The notes below the pieces were generated by a model. The model was not told where the DNA came from. It made no database searches and saw only the letters and a program-made list of their open reading frames with translations. Shown here piece by piece: positions 35,701-44,598 of a DNA stretch of 64,000 bases. This DNA comes from Bacteroidota bacterium (GTDB taxonomy: Bacteria; Bacteroidota; Ignavibacteria; Ignavibacteriales; Ignavibacteriaceae). The first letter of the stretch is position 1. Each line of letters opens with the position of its first letter. The stretch lies in contig JAKAGV010000004.1 in NCBI GenBank assembly GCA_021815405.1, positions 186,001 to 250,000 on the forward strand, written 5' to 3'. The position numbers and the translations under genes were made by a program.

Positions 35701-36963
35701 AGTTCAATATTCGTTGGAGATCTTAATAAGGATGGGGTTCCGGAAGTTGCGTTCCCAACCAGCAGTGGAATTAATTTTTATGAATTTGCACCATCAAATC
35801 ATGCTAGCACACCATTCAATTTATTAGGTTATAGTATTGATTCAACCTTGATTAAATTGAATTGGACGGGTAATTCCGGAAAATATTTAATTTTCCGGGG
35901 AACTTCGCAAGATAGTTTGGTATTGTACGATTCTACTTCAATAACATCCTACTTTGATTCAAAAGTAAAAACAGGAGTAAATTATTTTTATGGAGTTCGT
36001 GCTTACGATCAGACAAAACAAAATCCTCTTTCAAATCTGAGTCAAACAATTGATGTTTATTCGCACAACCCGGCAAAAATCATTAACGTAAAATATGTTT
36101 CACCAAACAATCTTCTTGTAACTTTTTCAAATAGGATAAATAACAAGATAGATAATTTGAATTCATTCCAAGTATTGAATTGTGGATTCGCAAATTCAAT
36201 TTCCTCTGCGAGTCAATATTCCTATCTTCTTTCATTCACCAGCAATTTTGCCGTTGGTAAAAATATCTTATTTGAAAATAATCTTAATGACTTTTTCGGC
36301 TCCCCAATATTGCCGGATACTATTGAATTTTATGTTGACACTTCAAGTTCAGTTAGTAATTTTTATATAACTAATTTTGAAATATTAACCTCTCGTGAGG
36401 TAGCAATTTCATTCAATCTAGATGTTGATTCAGTTTCAGCATTAAACTTGAATAATTATATTTTGACACCGAACAATAAAGTTTCAAGGGTTAATATCGA
36501 CGAAAAAGACAAAAATATTATTTATCTACACTTCAATGGAGAAAAACCCATTGGTTCAATTGGAATTGAATATACTCTGCAAATTCAGAATCTAGTTTCC
36601 TCAAATGAAAGTGGTAATGTGAAAATTCGTTCTGGAGCTGGAAGCTACATAGTTCTTACAAGTTATTCACAAAATTTATCAGACGTTTATGTCTATCCTA
36701 ATCCGGAAAGAATTCTCAATGGCGAAAGTAAAATTACATTTGCCAATCTGCCAAAGAGAGCTAGAATAACGATCTTCAATCTTTCCGGTAGACGTATAAA
36801 TCAACTAGAAGAAATAAATGGAGATGGCGGATTGGATTATAATTTAAAAGATGAAAGTGGTAATTTAATACCAACTGGAATTTATATTTTCAGAGTTGTT
36901 CGCCTTGATGATTCTAATAATGATGTTGAAGAAAAAATGGGTAAATTTGCAGTAATCAGATGA
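32752..36963 (+). CDS. Secreted subtilisin-like protease with T9SS sorting tail
   Basis: A 1403-residue multidomain exoprotein. The ATG at 32752 has AAGGA upstream and begins a signal peptide (ends SSYSQ). An inhibitor-like prodomain (about 22-115) precedes an S8 catalytic domain with Asp154 (LIDTG), His233 (NGHGT) and Ser387 (GTSASAP). A beta-rich middle holds several FG-GAP/VCBS-like calcium loops (DFNNNGEKD, DIDNDGTTE, DIDNDGKDE, DLNKDGVPE), then a fibronectin III-like part. The C-terminus (VYPNPE start, IPTGIYIFRV) is a type IX secretion signal. It should be exported and attached or released for extracellular protein degradation. Confidence 0.93.
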   Translation: MNYKAAIAFLISLLFFTSSYSQVTYFIKYKNYVSQSSISEKIKTKQFFQTSALPVLNKANFSASYFARNLGADDSNLSRIVKLTFTDNSSAQNFIKQIKNDQSVEYVQASNVYKIDSVPNDSLVSEQWALKKIQAFNAWNITEGSDSIIIGLIDTGVDYLHPDLKNKIYYNPGEMGTDKNGNNKESNSIDDDGNGFIDDYMGWDFTDRSGFPFDSNSGDYLNWDNNPMDENGHGTYIAGIIAAETNNLIGIAGAAPKVRILNLRAFDPSGYGEEDDVAAAILYAVKMGAKVINMSFGDTQFSYVLRDVIRYAYSKGVVLVASSGNSGNDEPHYPSGYSEVICVGNSTENDDVNPTSNYGSTIDLVAPGTDILTTAKGGGYAVVSGTSASAPFVSATAGLILSLGNFSNEEVKQILKSTADDIDQPGWDIYSGAGRLNMFKAVSATAPSVIKFDYPYKNFSTKYDTLSITATILSAYFKSYSLYVGTGLTPQTWTTLISNGQYQFEDKKIFNLDISTFQDSVYCLRLVVNLDNGMITEERLNFNIIRKPPDVDLVFAGSAYYGDKATILASMFTDQPCIVKMFYKKAGDSNYNFVTLDGFSTNTEMVNNLHYGFIPKNLAGQNITYNVYFEADNMVGLDTIVNDNGKDFQFNTNFPLNPSYTTKEPFALPAGEIYKNPVSFTSNDSNEVILRENSNPTTSYFYKLEGDTFVKFDSLQNQIVKTVGDFNNNGEKDILSYFIYSGYIYEQDGINSKIFVQKFADTTGKFWPVFAKDIDNDGTTELVDLNSDTSFVIWKVMNNLSLTNPVQLSNFTKLGDGQNILEAPHAVITDLNGKKEIWMVDEDGDIFSYNILGSGNYQKGRVISTGFQGSTSLLAEGHYIGDGSTEMAVMLHSISNFDIAPYYRLLILKLTADSVNIIFNQAIIDPTTEFNFQFQKVETSLRFADIDNDGKDELIVFDYPYSYILKFVNGQNEIISYKENINSSSIFVGDLNKDGVPEVAFPTSSGINFYEFAPSNHASTPFNLLGYSIDSTLIKLNWTGNSGKYLIFRGTSQDSLVLYDSTSITSYFDSKVKTGVNYFYGVRAYDQTKQNPLSNLSQTIDVYSHNPAKIINVKYVSPNNLLVTFSNRINNKIDNLNSFQVLNCGFANSISSASQYSYLLSFTSNFAVGKNILFENNLNDFFGSPILPDTIEFYVDTSSSVSNFYITNFEILTSREVAISFNLDVDSVSALNLNNYILTPNNKVSRVNIDEKDKNIIYLHFNGEKPIGSIGIEYTLQIQNLVSSNESGNVKIRSGAGSYIVLTSYSQNLSDVYVYPNPERILNGESKITFANLPKRARITIFNLSGRRINQLEEINGDGGLDYNLKDESGNLIPTGIYIFRVVRLDDSNNDVEEKMGKFAVIR

Positions 36964-37532
36964 TAATTAAAATTGAAGAAATAAAAACTAAATCAAATCT
37001 ACTAAGTTTCCTTAGACTGTTACTTGCCATACCACTATGGTTTTTATTTGATGATTTTCTGTCAGGAAATACAAGACTTATTATTGTGGTAATTTGTCTG
37101 GTAGCAGCATTGACCGATATGTTGGATGGATATTTAGCAAGGAAATATCATGAAGTTACAGAGCTAGGAAAGGTTATTGACCCATTTGCGGATAAAATTG
37201 TAATTGGTGCGGTAATAATCAAATTATTTATTATCGGAAAAGTTAACGGAATATATTTGCTATTAATTCTTAGCCGTGACCTATTGATATTTATAGGAGG
37301 GATTTTTGTAGCGCAAAAAATAAAAAAGATTTTACCCTCAAACTTGCTCGGCAAAATTACAGTTACTAACATCGGATTGGTTATATTTCTTATAATCATA
37401 AACGTGAATAAGGGGAATATTGTTTTTGAGTTCTTCTATAACCTAAGTATAGCGTTAATAATTATTTCAATAATCGGCTACGCCTACAGAGCAATTGAGT
37501 TCATTAAGAAGAAAGACTATGGGAATATTTAA
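36960..37532 (+). CDS. CDP-alcohol phosphatidyltransferase, PgsA-like
   Basis: A 190-residue membrane enzyme that attaches an alcohol (probably glycerol-3-phosphate) to CDP-diacylglycerol. The family motif DG..AR........G...D...D is complete in LDGYLARKYHEVTELGKVIDPFAD (about 52-75, written with gaps here by position). Five to six hydrophobic segments surround it. The start overlaps the protease stop (ATGA) and its end overlaps ftsY by 14 bases. PGP synthase is most likely; phosphatidylserine synthase or another alcohol cannot be excluded. Confidence 0.88.
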   Translation: MIIKIEEIKTKSNLLSFLRLLLAIPLWFLFDDFLSGNTRLIIVVICLVAALTDMLDGYLARKYHEVTELGKVIDPFADKIVIGAVIIKLFIIGKVNGIYLLLILSRDLLIFIGGIFVAQKIKKILPSNLLGKITVTNIGLVIFLIIINVNKGNIVFEFFYNLSIALIIISIIGYAYRAIEFIKKKDYGNI

Positions 37533-38469
37533 TAATATAAATTTTGATAAATTAAAATCCGGTTTAACTAAAACAAGAGAAAAACTTTTTAATAAAATAA
37601 CTGAAACCATTACCGGTAAGGCAGTTATAGATGAAACAACAATCGATGAAATTGAAGAAATACTAATTTCTTCAGATATAGGCTTTGATACATCTGAAAA
37701 AATTATTCAGAATGTCCGTTCACTTTTAAAAAATGAAAAAGATCGATCGAGTCTGAATATCATTCAAATTGTAAAAAATGAATTAACCTCAATTGTGGAT
37801 TTATATGCGGGAAACGATTTCAAAAATAATATTGAAAACAATAAACCGTATGTAATTTTAATCGTCGGTGTTAATGGCGCAGGGAAAACAACTACTATCG
37901 GAAAACTTGCTTATAATTATCGTAATGCCGGCTTAAAGGTAATTGTCGGCGCTGCCGATACATTTCGTGCAGCAGCTAATGAGCAGTTGGAAATCTGGGC
38001 AAAAAGAGCCGATGTAGAAATCATTCAGAGACAGCAAGGTGCAGATCCATCTTCGGTTGCTTTCGATACATTAAATCATGCTATCAAAGGTCACTTTGAT
38101 ATCGCTTTGATTGATACTGCCGGTCGACTCCATACAAAATCAAACCTGATGGAAGAATTAGATAAATTAAAACGAACTATGAAGAAAGTTATACCAGATG
38201 CTCCAGATGAAACATTACTCGTAATAGACGGGACAACTGGACAGAACGCTATTTTTCAGGTAGAAGAATTTTTAAAAGTTTCTAATATTACAGGACTAGT
38301 CGTTACAAAGTTAGATGGAACCGCGAAAGGTGGCGTAATTTTTCAAATTTGTAATAAATTGAAAATGCCAGTAAAATATATTGGCGTAGGTGAAGGTATT
38401 GATGATTTACAAACTTTTAATCCGAATTTGTTTGTCAATGCTATTTTCGATGGTGGCATTTCAAAATAG
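37519..38469 (+). CDS. ftsY: Signal recognition particle receptor FtsY
   Basis: It docks SRP-ribosome complexes at the membrane for co-translational insertion. The 316-residue protein has the N domain (helical, 1-95) and the G domain with GVNGAGKTTTIGKLA, DTFRAAANEQL, DTAGRLHTKSNLMEEL, TKLDGTAKGG and a terminal GVGEGIDDLQTFNP. The acidic A domain is missing, so this is the short NG form. I start at the ATG at 37519 (MGIFNN), preceded by AAGAAAG; the upstream TTG at 37495 lies inside pgsA. Confidence 0.96.
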   Translation: MGIFNNINFDKLKSGLTKTREKLFNKITETITGKAVIDETTIDEIEEILISSDIGFDTSEKIIQNVRSLLKNEKDRSSLNIIQIVKNELTSIVDLYAGNDFKNNIENNKPYVILIVGVNGAGKTTTIGKLAYNYRNAGLKVIVGAADTFRAAANEQLEIWAKRADVEIIQRQQGADPSSVAFDTLNHAIKGHFDIALIDTAGRLHTKSNLMEELDKLKRTMKKVIPDAPDETLLVIDGTTGQNAIFQVEEFLKVSNITGLVVTKLDGTAKGGVIFQICNKLKMPVKYIGVGEGIDDLQTFNPNLFVNAIFDGGISK

Positions 38470-38529
38470 GGTGCAAATAAGTTTACATAATATACATTAT
38501 CGGACACTTTTCTATCCAAGTACATTCTT

Positions 38530-39090
38530 ATGAAAAAGCTATCTTTTATACTTATTTCTACAATAACTTTAATTAATTCTGTTTTTATTTCTTCTAATCT
38601 CATTGCTCAAAATTCTAATCGGAACTATTTAACTGTTCTGGATTCAGTGAAAATGTTTTATGGAGACACTTGTTCGATTGGTGTCAATAGCTATTTAATT
38701 GAAGAGTTAAATCAATATAAAAATTATCCTAAGGTTTCCATATATCTTGATAAATTTAAAATGGTCAAAAGTGAAATCAATAATTTCAGAAAAAAATTTT
38801 TTACTTCAATAGAAAAAGAAAATGTTATACTCTTGAGTCTTCCTAGAATATTTAAGAACAAAAAAGAATGGAACATAGTTAATGTTGCTGGTATTTATTT
38901 CGGAGCAGATAGTGTAACTAATATTGCCCTAAGTTACTTTATAATAAAAAATAATATTACAAAATATGACTTATCATTAATACAAATCGGAAACATAGAC
39001 CCTGCTTTTAAGAAGGAACTGACAATTTATGGTAAAGATTGGTATTATTCTTTAAAGTTAAAACAAATTCAAAGTGATCCTCGAAACTGA
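38530..39090 (+). CDS. Exported protein of unknown function
   Basis: A 186-residue protein with a Sec signal peptide (MKKLSFILISTITL start, cleavage near LIAQ, residue 27). The mature part is mixed alpha/beta, rich in K, N and Y, with a single cysteine. No family recognised. It is the last plus-strand gene before a 23-kb minus-strand block and converges with the dehydrogenase gene. Confidence 0.6.
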   Translation: MKKLSFILISTITLINSVFISSNLIAQNSNRNYLTVLDSVKMFYGDTCSIGVNSYLIEELNQYKNYPKVSIYLDKFKMVKSEINNFRKKFFTSIEKENVILLSLPRIFKNKKEWNIVNVAGIYFGADSVTNIALSYFIIKNNITKYDLSLIQIGNIDPAFKKELTIYGKDWYYSLKLKQIQSDPRN

Positions 39091-39143
39091 ATTAAAACAA
39101 ATATGTTAGCCAATTTCATTAACTTTATTTCAATTAAATCCTG

Positions 39144-39995
39144 TTATTGATATTTGAAAAATCCTTCTCCAGTTTTTTTCCCTAATTTTTTGGCGGCAAC
39201 CATTTTCTTTAACAATGGGCATGGTCGATATTTCGAATCATTAAATCCATTGTATAAAACTTCCATTATTGCCAAGCATACATCTAGCCCAATAAAATCC
39301 GCAAGTGTTAAGGGTCCCATAGGATGATTCATTCCGAGTTTCATTACAGTATCAATATCCTGTGCCGAAGCTACACCTTCCATTAAAGCAAAAATCGCTT
39401 CATTAATCATTGGCATTAAAATTCTATTTGAAATAAAACCCGGGTAATCAAATACTTCTACCGGTGTCTTATCAAGTTGTATTGCTAAAGATTTAATAGT
39501 TTCAAATGTTTCATTGCTCGTTGAATATCCACGAATTATTTCCACGAGTTGCATCATGGGTACAGGATTCATGAAGTGCATTCCAATGAATTGCTCAGGT
39601 CTTGTTTGAGCAGCTAATTCGGTAATCGAAATTGATGATGTATTAGATGCAAATATAGAGTTATTCTTAACTCTATTCTGTAATTCCTTGAATATATCCA
39701 TTTTAGCTTCTTTATTCTCATAGATAGCTTCAATTACTAAATCAGAATCAGATGGAGTATTATTTACTCCAATAACTTTTTTAATATTAGAAAAAGCCCT
39801 AGATTTTTCTGTTTCGCTTATTGTTCCCTTTTTTACTTGGCGGTCCAGATTTTTCGAAATGGTGGCAAGAGCTTTATCGGCTAGGTCAGAAGTCATTTCG
39901 ACAAGGTTAACATTAAAATCTTTTAAAGCAAAAACATGAGCTATTCCATTTCCCATTGTTCCCCCACCAATTACGGATACATTTTTTATTTCCAT
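39144..39995 (-). CDS. 3-hydroxybutyryl-CoA dehydrogenase
   Basis: It oxidises or reduces (S)-3-hydroxyacyl-CoA with NAD. The 283-residue protein has the Rossmann motif GGGTMGNGIAH (10-20), ASNTSS, the catalytic HFMNP (His near 139), and the family signature DYPGFISNRILMPMINEAI. Stand-alone short form (Hbd/PaaH type). Located directly downstream of a thiolase, with 12 bp between, it likely works in acetoacetyl-CoA formation or short-chain beta-oxidation. Confidence 0.95.
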   Translation of the reverse strand: MEIKNVSVIGGGTMGNGIAHVFALKDFNVNLVEMTSDLADKALATISKNLDRQVKKGTISETEKSRAFSNIKKVIGVNNTPSDSDLVIEAIYENKEAKMDIFKELQNRVKNNSIFASNTSSISITELAAQTRPEQFIGMHFMNPVPMMQLVEIIRGYSTSNETFETIKSLAIQLDKTPVEVFDYPGFISNRILMPMINEAIFALMEGVASAQDIDTVMKLGMNHPMGPLTLADFIGLDVCLAIMEVLYNGFNDSKYRPCPLLKKMVAAKKLGKKTGEGFFKYQ

Positions 39996-40007
39996 ATTTA
40001 CCTCCTG

Positions 40008-41192
40008 CTATTTTATTGAATAATTTTTAACGATGAGAGCTGATGCTTCGCCTCCACCTATACAAAGTGCTGCTAGACCATACCTCAAATTCTGTTTCTT
40101 CATTTCGTAAATCAAAGTAGTAAGAATTCTTGCACCACTTGCACCGATTGGATGCCCCAAAGCAATTGCACCTCCATTAACATTTACTTTGGATGAATCG
40201 AGTTCGAGTATTTTATTAACTGCAAGCGAGACAACGGCAAAAGCCTCATTAATTTCAAACAAGTCAATATCTTTCAAATTCAGTTTAGCTCTTTTTAGAA
40301 CTTTAGTTATTGCATCAGCCGGAGCTGTTGTAAATTCAATCGGTGCTTTTGCCGCCGAGCTTTGAGCTACAATTTCTACCAATGGAGTTAAACCAAGTTC
40401 ATTTGCTTTTTCTTCGCTCATAATTAAAAGTGCTGCAGCTCCATCATTTATGCTCGATGCATTTGCAGCAGTAACTACCCCATCCTTCTCAAATACAGGT
40501 TTTAGTTTTGGAATTTTTTCAAAGTTAACTTTAGTAGGTTCTTCGTCTGTTTCTACAAAACTTTCTACTCCTTTTTGAACTACTGGAACTTTTATTATTT
40601 CCTCGTTAAACTTTCCTAATTTTTGAGCGTCGATAGCTCTGCGATAAGATTGAATAGCAAATTCATCAAGCTGTTCGCGGGTAAACTTAAAGTCTTTTGC
40701 GCATGATTCTGCACAACTTCCCATGTGAATATTATTATAAACATCCCACAGTCCATCTTTAACCATAGAATCAGTAATCTCACCATTACCAAGCCGATAA
40801 CCATTTCTTGCATTCATTAAAAGATACGGCGCATTGCTCATACTCTCTTGTCCGCCTGCAATTATGATATCAGCATCCTGGCATTGAATAGCCTGATGTG
40901 CTAGCATTACAGCCTTCAAACCGCTACCACACATTTTGTTTATTGTCATACATTCAATTTTATTTGGCAAGCCGGCAAACAAAGCTGCCTGCCTTGCCGG
41001 AGCTTGTCCTTGCCCCGCTGTTAAAACATTTCCCATTATAACTTCGTCTATCAGATTAGGACCAAATTTTGCTTCATCAACAACAGCTTTTATTGCTATA
41101 CTTCCAAGCTTTGCTGCACTAAAAGATGAGAATGAACCATTAAATGAACCGATAGGTGTCCGTTTTGCGTTTGTAATTACTACCTTCTTCAT
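40008..41192 (-). CDS. Acetyl-CoA C-acetyltransferase (thiolase)
   Basis: A 394-residue thiolase with nucleophile Cys88 (KMCGSGLKA), the NGGAIALGHPIGASGAR histidine loop near 348 and Cys in LCIGGGEAS near 378. It interconverts two acetyl-CoA and acetoacetyl-CoA or cleaves 3-ketoacyl-CoA. The biosynthetic (AtoB/ThlA) subtype is favoured by length and the downstream 3-hydroxybutyryl-CoA dehydrogenase. Direction of the pathway cannot be read from two genes. Confidence 0.95.
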   Translation of the reverse strand: MKKVVITNAKRTPIGSFNGSFSSFSAAKLGSIAIKAVVDEAKFGPNLIDEVIMGNVLTAGQGQAPARQAALFAGLPNKIECMTINKMCGSGLKAVMLAHQAIQCQDADIIIAGGQESMSNAPYLLMNARNGYRLGNGEITDSMVKDGLWDVYNNIHMGSCAESCAKDFKFTREQLDEFAIQSYRRAIDAQKLGKFNEEIIKVPVVQKGVESFVETDEEPTKVNFEKIPKLKPVFEKDGVVTAANASSINDGAAALLIMSEEKANELGLTPLVEIVAQSSAAKAPIEFTTAPADAITKVLKRAKLNLKDIDLFEINEAFAVVSLAVNKILELDSSKVNVNGGAIALGHPIGASGARILTTLIYEMKKQNLRYGLAALCIGGGEASALIVKNYSIK

Positions 41193-41206
41193 TTTTCCGC
41201 CTTCCG

Positions 41207-42322
41207 TTATTTTGATGTTAACGCCGATAGCTCATAAATTATGTTTAAAGCTATCAAATTTAGATTAATATTGTTTTGAATAATCGACGACAAATATTCC
41301 AGTTTGTAAATAATGTTGGTTAAGGAGATATCCGGAAACTTATTGTTGAATTTCTCTAGAGTTTCTAAGTAATCTAAGAAATAAATATCTTTAACTCCAA
41401 GTCTAAATTTATGAATGTCATTTAACCAAATAATTATCATGCTAATTAATAACTTCAATGTTTCGGAATCATTATCCGAGAGTATTTGATTAAATTGTTC
41501 TAATGCAGAATGGAACTTTCTCCCAAAAGAATATCGCAATACAAAAATCGTTTTTTCAAGTAATTCTTCGAAGTCATTTGCAATTAGATTAATAGCATTT
41601 GTAATTGAACCGGAGGCAAAAGGAGAAATCTTTTCAGCTAACTTTGATTCTACTTTGAAATAATCGACTAAAATATTTTTTATATTCTGATTATTTAACG
41701 GCTGAAAATTGATCATGCTGCAACGAGAGCGAATTGTCTCCCTAAGCATTGAAGGAAATGCCGTTGTGAGAATAAAAATAACTCCATTTGGCGGCTCTTC
41801 TAATGATTTTAATAATGCATTCTGGGCTTCTTCATTCATTAAATGAGCTTGAGAAATAAGGACTATGCGGTAGGCAATATCAGAATAATTATACGATAAG
41901 AATTTCTTTATATCGCGTATACTATTAATTTTTATATTATTAGCTTTTGGAATTGAAATCTTATAATAAGGATTTTCAGATTTATGTTTTAGCTCTTCTT
42001 GAAGTAGTTGGATTTCATCAGAGTTTAGCTTTTCTGTAGGATTGCTACCGTCGTTTTCATTCTTTCCTCTTGGCAACGGAATAATATATTTAATATATGG
42101 TTCAGAAAAGCTGGCAATTAAATTAGTTATTTGTTCAACTTTTTCCGAAGCAGTAAATTTTAAGTTTAGCGCCTCAGTAAATTTTAAGGCAGCAAAATCT
42201 TTTCCTACACCTTCATTCCCAATAAATAAAAAAGAGTGCGGAATTTTATTTGAGTCGATTATGCGATCAAGAGCTTGTTTTGCAGATTCTTGACCGTATA
42301 TCCCTTTCCAAATATTTTGCAT
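41207..42322 (-). CDS. holB: DNA polymerase III delta' subunit (clamp loader)
   Basis: A 371-residue AAA+ protein of the clamp loader. The P-loop reads GNEGVGKD; the sensor region ALLKSLEEPP, FILTT and SRC (IRSRCSMINF) are present. The four-cysteine zinc module of DnaX/HolB is absent and an insertion rich in charged residues (about 85-125) takes the region instead. HolB is normally inactive as an ATPase, consistent with the altered P-loop. A terminator lies immediately upstream of its start. Confidence 0.88.
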   Translation of the reverse strand: MQNIWKGIYGQESAKQALDRIIDSNKIPHSFLFIGNEGVGKDFAALKFTEALNLKFTASEKVEQITNLIASFSEPYIKYIIPLPRGKNENDGSNPTEKLNSDEIQLLQEELKHKSENPYYKISIPKANNIKINSIRDIKKFLSYNYSDIAYRIVLISQAHLMNEEAQNALLKSLEEPPNGVIFILTTAFPSMLRETIRSRCSMINFQPLNNQNIKNILVDYFKVESKLAEKISPFASGSITNAINLIANDFEELLEKTIFVLRYSFGRKFHSALEQFNQILSDNDSETLKLLISMIIIWLNDIHKFRLGVKDIYFLDYLETLEKFNNKFPDISLTNIIYKLEYLSSIIQNNINLNLIALNIIYELSALTSK

Positions 42323-42327
42323 AAATC

Positions 42328-42347
42328 AAAAAGGCGCCGTAGCGCCT
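42328..42347 (-). terminator. Strong intrinsic terminator between DUF2795 gene and holB
   Basis: On the minus strand AGGCGC, loop TACG, GCGCCT followed by TTTT. It is a GC-rich six-pair stem in an AT-rich genome, placed right after the 73-residue gene and just before holB, so it ends that transcript. Confidence 0.75.
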
Positions 42348-42351
42348 CAAT

Positions 42352-42573
42352 TTAATAATCATCTTCATTATAGAAGAAATCTTCGTCCGATGGATAGTCT
42401 GGCCAGATATCTTCAATAGATTCGTATGGTTCATCCGAATCTTCTAATTCAATTAAGTTTTCAACAACTTCATATGGAGCCCCAATTCTCTCGGCATAAT
42501 CAATCAACTCTTCCTTTGTCGCTGGCCAAGGTGCATCATCCAAATATGAAGCCAGTTCAACAGTCCAAATCAT
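42352..42573 (-). CDS. DUF2795-type small acidic protein
   Basis: A 73-residue, strongly acidic protein. The stretch SYLDDAPWPATKEELIDYAERIGAP with VVENLIEL matches the DUF2795 pattern (a short helical domain of unknown function, also seen in pairs in actinobacteria). The tail is almost all D, E, Y and F. A GGGAGA site precedes the ATG. It is the last gene before the terminator at 42328-42347. Confidence 0.8.
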   Translation of the reverse strand: MIWTVELASYLDDAPWPATKEELIDYAERIGAPYEVVENLIELEDSDEPYESIEDIWPDYPSDEDFFYNEDDY

Positions 42574-42587
42574 AAGTAAAATCTCCC

Positions 42588-43520
42588 TTAATTATTTGTT
42601 CTTTTTGTTAATTCAAAGAATCCTAAGTTACCAAAGAAAAATTCTTGCGGATCTAGCGCAACTCCATCATGATGAACTTCATAATGCAAATGTGGACCCG
42701 TGGATAATCCGGTATCGCCTGTAAGAGCAATTTCCTGTCCTCGCTTAACTTTTTGCCCATCTTTAACAAGTATTTTTGACAAATGAGCATAAACTGTGGT
42801 GTAGCCAAATCCATGATTTACTTCCACCACAATTCCAAAGCCTTCTTTTACCCCTGTAAAATCAACTGTTCCATCACCAGTAACATAAACTGGAGTTCCT
42901 TCATTTGTAACAAAGTCTATCCCGTCATGCATTCTTTCAATATGTAAAATTGGATGCATCCTCATACCGAAACCATCTCCAATTGTTCCGTTGCATGGTT
43001 CAATAGCAGGTATATCTTCATATAACTTTTTATTTTCTTTTAATTTATTTGATATTTCTATGAATTGATTCTTTTCAAAATCAATTTTTCTTGATATTTC
43101 ATCAACGAATGAAATGGCAGATTTTAATTTCTCTTCATCTGGATTCGTTAAAAAATCCATTGAGTTATCAAATGAACCGCCACCAATACCTACTTGACTT
43201 ACATCTCCTGAAACAGGATCCAAGTTGGCAGCTAATCTTAGAACGTTATTTGATTTAGCCAACTTGTTAAGTTCGATATTTAGTTTTTTATATTGCCCTA
43301 TCATCTTATCTAAATTCGATTTCAATTCCTTATTTTCGGCTTTAAGGGCAGTATATGATTGTGAAGAATTTACCACGGAGTTAATCACGTAAAAGGAACC
43401 AAAAATAATGGAACTAATTACTAAAACAGACGCGGCGAAATAAATTACCAGTTTACTTTTGTAATTTGTTATTTCAACAAACTGTAATTTTGGCTTAGAA
43501 AAGTAGTACAATTTTTTCAT
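42588..43520 (-). CDS. M23 (LytM-type) peptidoglycan endopeptidase
   Basis: A 310-residue membrane-anchored protein: a transmembrane segment at about 25-47, a periplasmic coiled coil (about 55-95 and 135-165), and a C-terminal M23 domain. Metal ligands are H and D of RMHDGIDF and the HLHYEVHHDG pair. It would cut peptide cross-links or, if partnered, regulate another hydrolase. The complete ligand set suggests an active enzyme rather than an EnvC-like scaffold. Confidence 0.92.
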   Translation of the reverse strand: MKKLYYFSKPKLQFVEITNYKSKLVIYFAASVLVISSIIFGSFYVINSVVNSSQSYTALKAENKELKSNLDKMIGQYKKLNIELNKLAKSNNVLRLAANLDPVSGDVSQVGIGGGSFDNSMDFLTNPDEEKLKSAISFVDEISRKIDFEKNQFIEISNKLKENKKLYEDIPAIEPCNGTIGDGFGMRMHPILHIERMHDGIDFVTNEGTPVYVTGDGTVDFTGVKEGFGIVVEVNHGFGYTTVYAHLSKILVKDGQKVKRGQEIALTGDTGLSTGPHLHYEVHHDGVALDPQEFFFGNLGFFELTKRTNN

Positions 43521-43549
43521 AATCAGTGGGCGGAATCTAAATAATTAAG

Positions 43550-43572
43550 TCCTATTTGTCAATAGGAATTTC
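43550..43572 (-). terminator. Hairpin downstream of hprK region
   Basis: TCCTATT (43550-43556), loop TGTC, AATAGGA (43561-43567) in the 61-bp gap between hprK and the M23 gene. On the minus strand it is followed by CTTAATTATTT rather than a clean T-run, so it is a weak terminator candidate. Confidence 0.35.
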
Positions 43573-43581
43573 TATTAATCT

Positions 43582-44598
43582 TCATTCAAAATCATGTTCA
43601 AAATAATCAACACCCCGAACGCTGTCTTTTTCTTTGGTCTTGCTTATTAACCTTTTGTTTAGCTTTTGCTGAAAATGACTTGCTGCATCATATCCATAAT
43701 GTTTTAAAAGATAATTTAAGCAAATTACTTCTGAGATGACAGTAATATTTTTGCCAGGTAAAATTGGCAATTTTATATATGGAATTTCGACGTCGGAAAT
43801 AGTTAAATAGTTCCCGTCGAGACCAGTTCTTGTATAGTCAGCTTGGTCATCCCATACTTCAAGTTCAACTATTATCTCCAAACGTTTTTGATAACGTATT
43901 GCTCTAATACCGAACATCCTTTCAACATCAATTAAGCCCAGACCGCGAATTTCCATAAAATGTTTTACAAGATTTGTTCCTGAACCAATTAGAATTCCTT
44001 CGCCTTTTTTTGTAAGAATAATTATATCGTCAGCAACTAATCTATGACCTCGTTCAATTAAGTCCAACGCAACTTCACTTTTCCCTATCCCGGATTTACC
44101 AACGAAAAGCATTCCAACTCCGTATACATCCACAAAAGAACCATGGACAGAAATTCTAGGTGCAAACTGATCGTCAAGAAAATCACCTACTAGATAAATC
44201 AATTTCGTGGTTGCAAATTCAGAGCTAAAAAGCGGAATGTGATGAGAATTAGCTAGTTCAATTAATAAAGGAAAAGGCGCATTGTTATCTGTTAGAATAA
44301 TGCACGGAATATTAAATGAGAACAGCCTGTCAAGTGTTTCGCGTTGAGCTGCATCGTTTAATTGAGCCAGATACCGCATCTCGGTGTTTCCAAAAACCTG
44401 CACGCGCGAATAAGTGAAAAGATCAACGAAGCCGGCTAAAGCAAGTCCGGGACGATAAAGATTCTGATCATGAATTTTTTTTTCGAAACCGGATTTATCA
44501 GAGTGGAGTTTTATTTTAAACTTATCTTTAATAGAATCATAAAGAAACTCCACCGTGATATATTCTTTTCTTGAAATTGATTTTTGATCAATTTTCAT
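43582..44598 (-). CDS. hprK: HPr kinase/phosphorylase
   Basis: It phosphorylates or dephosphorylates Ser46 of HPr. The 338-residue protein has the N-terminal domain (1-135), the P-loop VGKSGIGKSEVAL (about 158-170), and the HprK signature EIRGLGLIDVERMFG. No HPr or PTS genes are in the window; in non-PTS bacteria HprK often sits with hpf or rpoN and its role is less clear. It overlaps hpf by four bases (ATGA). Confidence 0.95.
   Translation of the reverse strand: MKIDQKSISRKEYITVEFLYDSIKDKFKIKLHSDKSGFEKKIHDQNLYRPGLALAGFVDLFTYSRVQVFGNTEMRYLAQLNDAAQRETLDRLFSFNIPCIILTDNNAPFPLLIELANSHHIPLFSSEFATTKLIYLVGDFLDDQFAPRISVHGSFVDVYGVGMLFVGKSGIGKSEVALDLIERGHRLVADDIIILTKKGEGILIGSGTNLVKHFMEIRGLGLIDVERMFGIRAIRYQKRLEIIVELEVWDDQADYTRTGLDGNYLTISDVEIPYIKLPILPGKNITVISEVICLNYLLKHYGYDAASHFQQKLNKRLISKTKEKDSVRGVDYFEHDFE

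Noticed and set aside
41207-42322. dnaX-type catalytic clamp loader subunit
   Set aside because: The zinc cysteines and gamma/tau C-terminal domains are absent and length fits delta prime, so holB is preferred.
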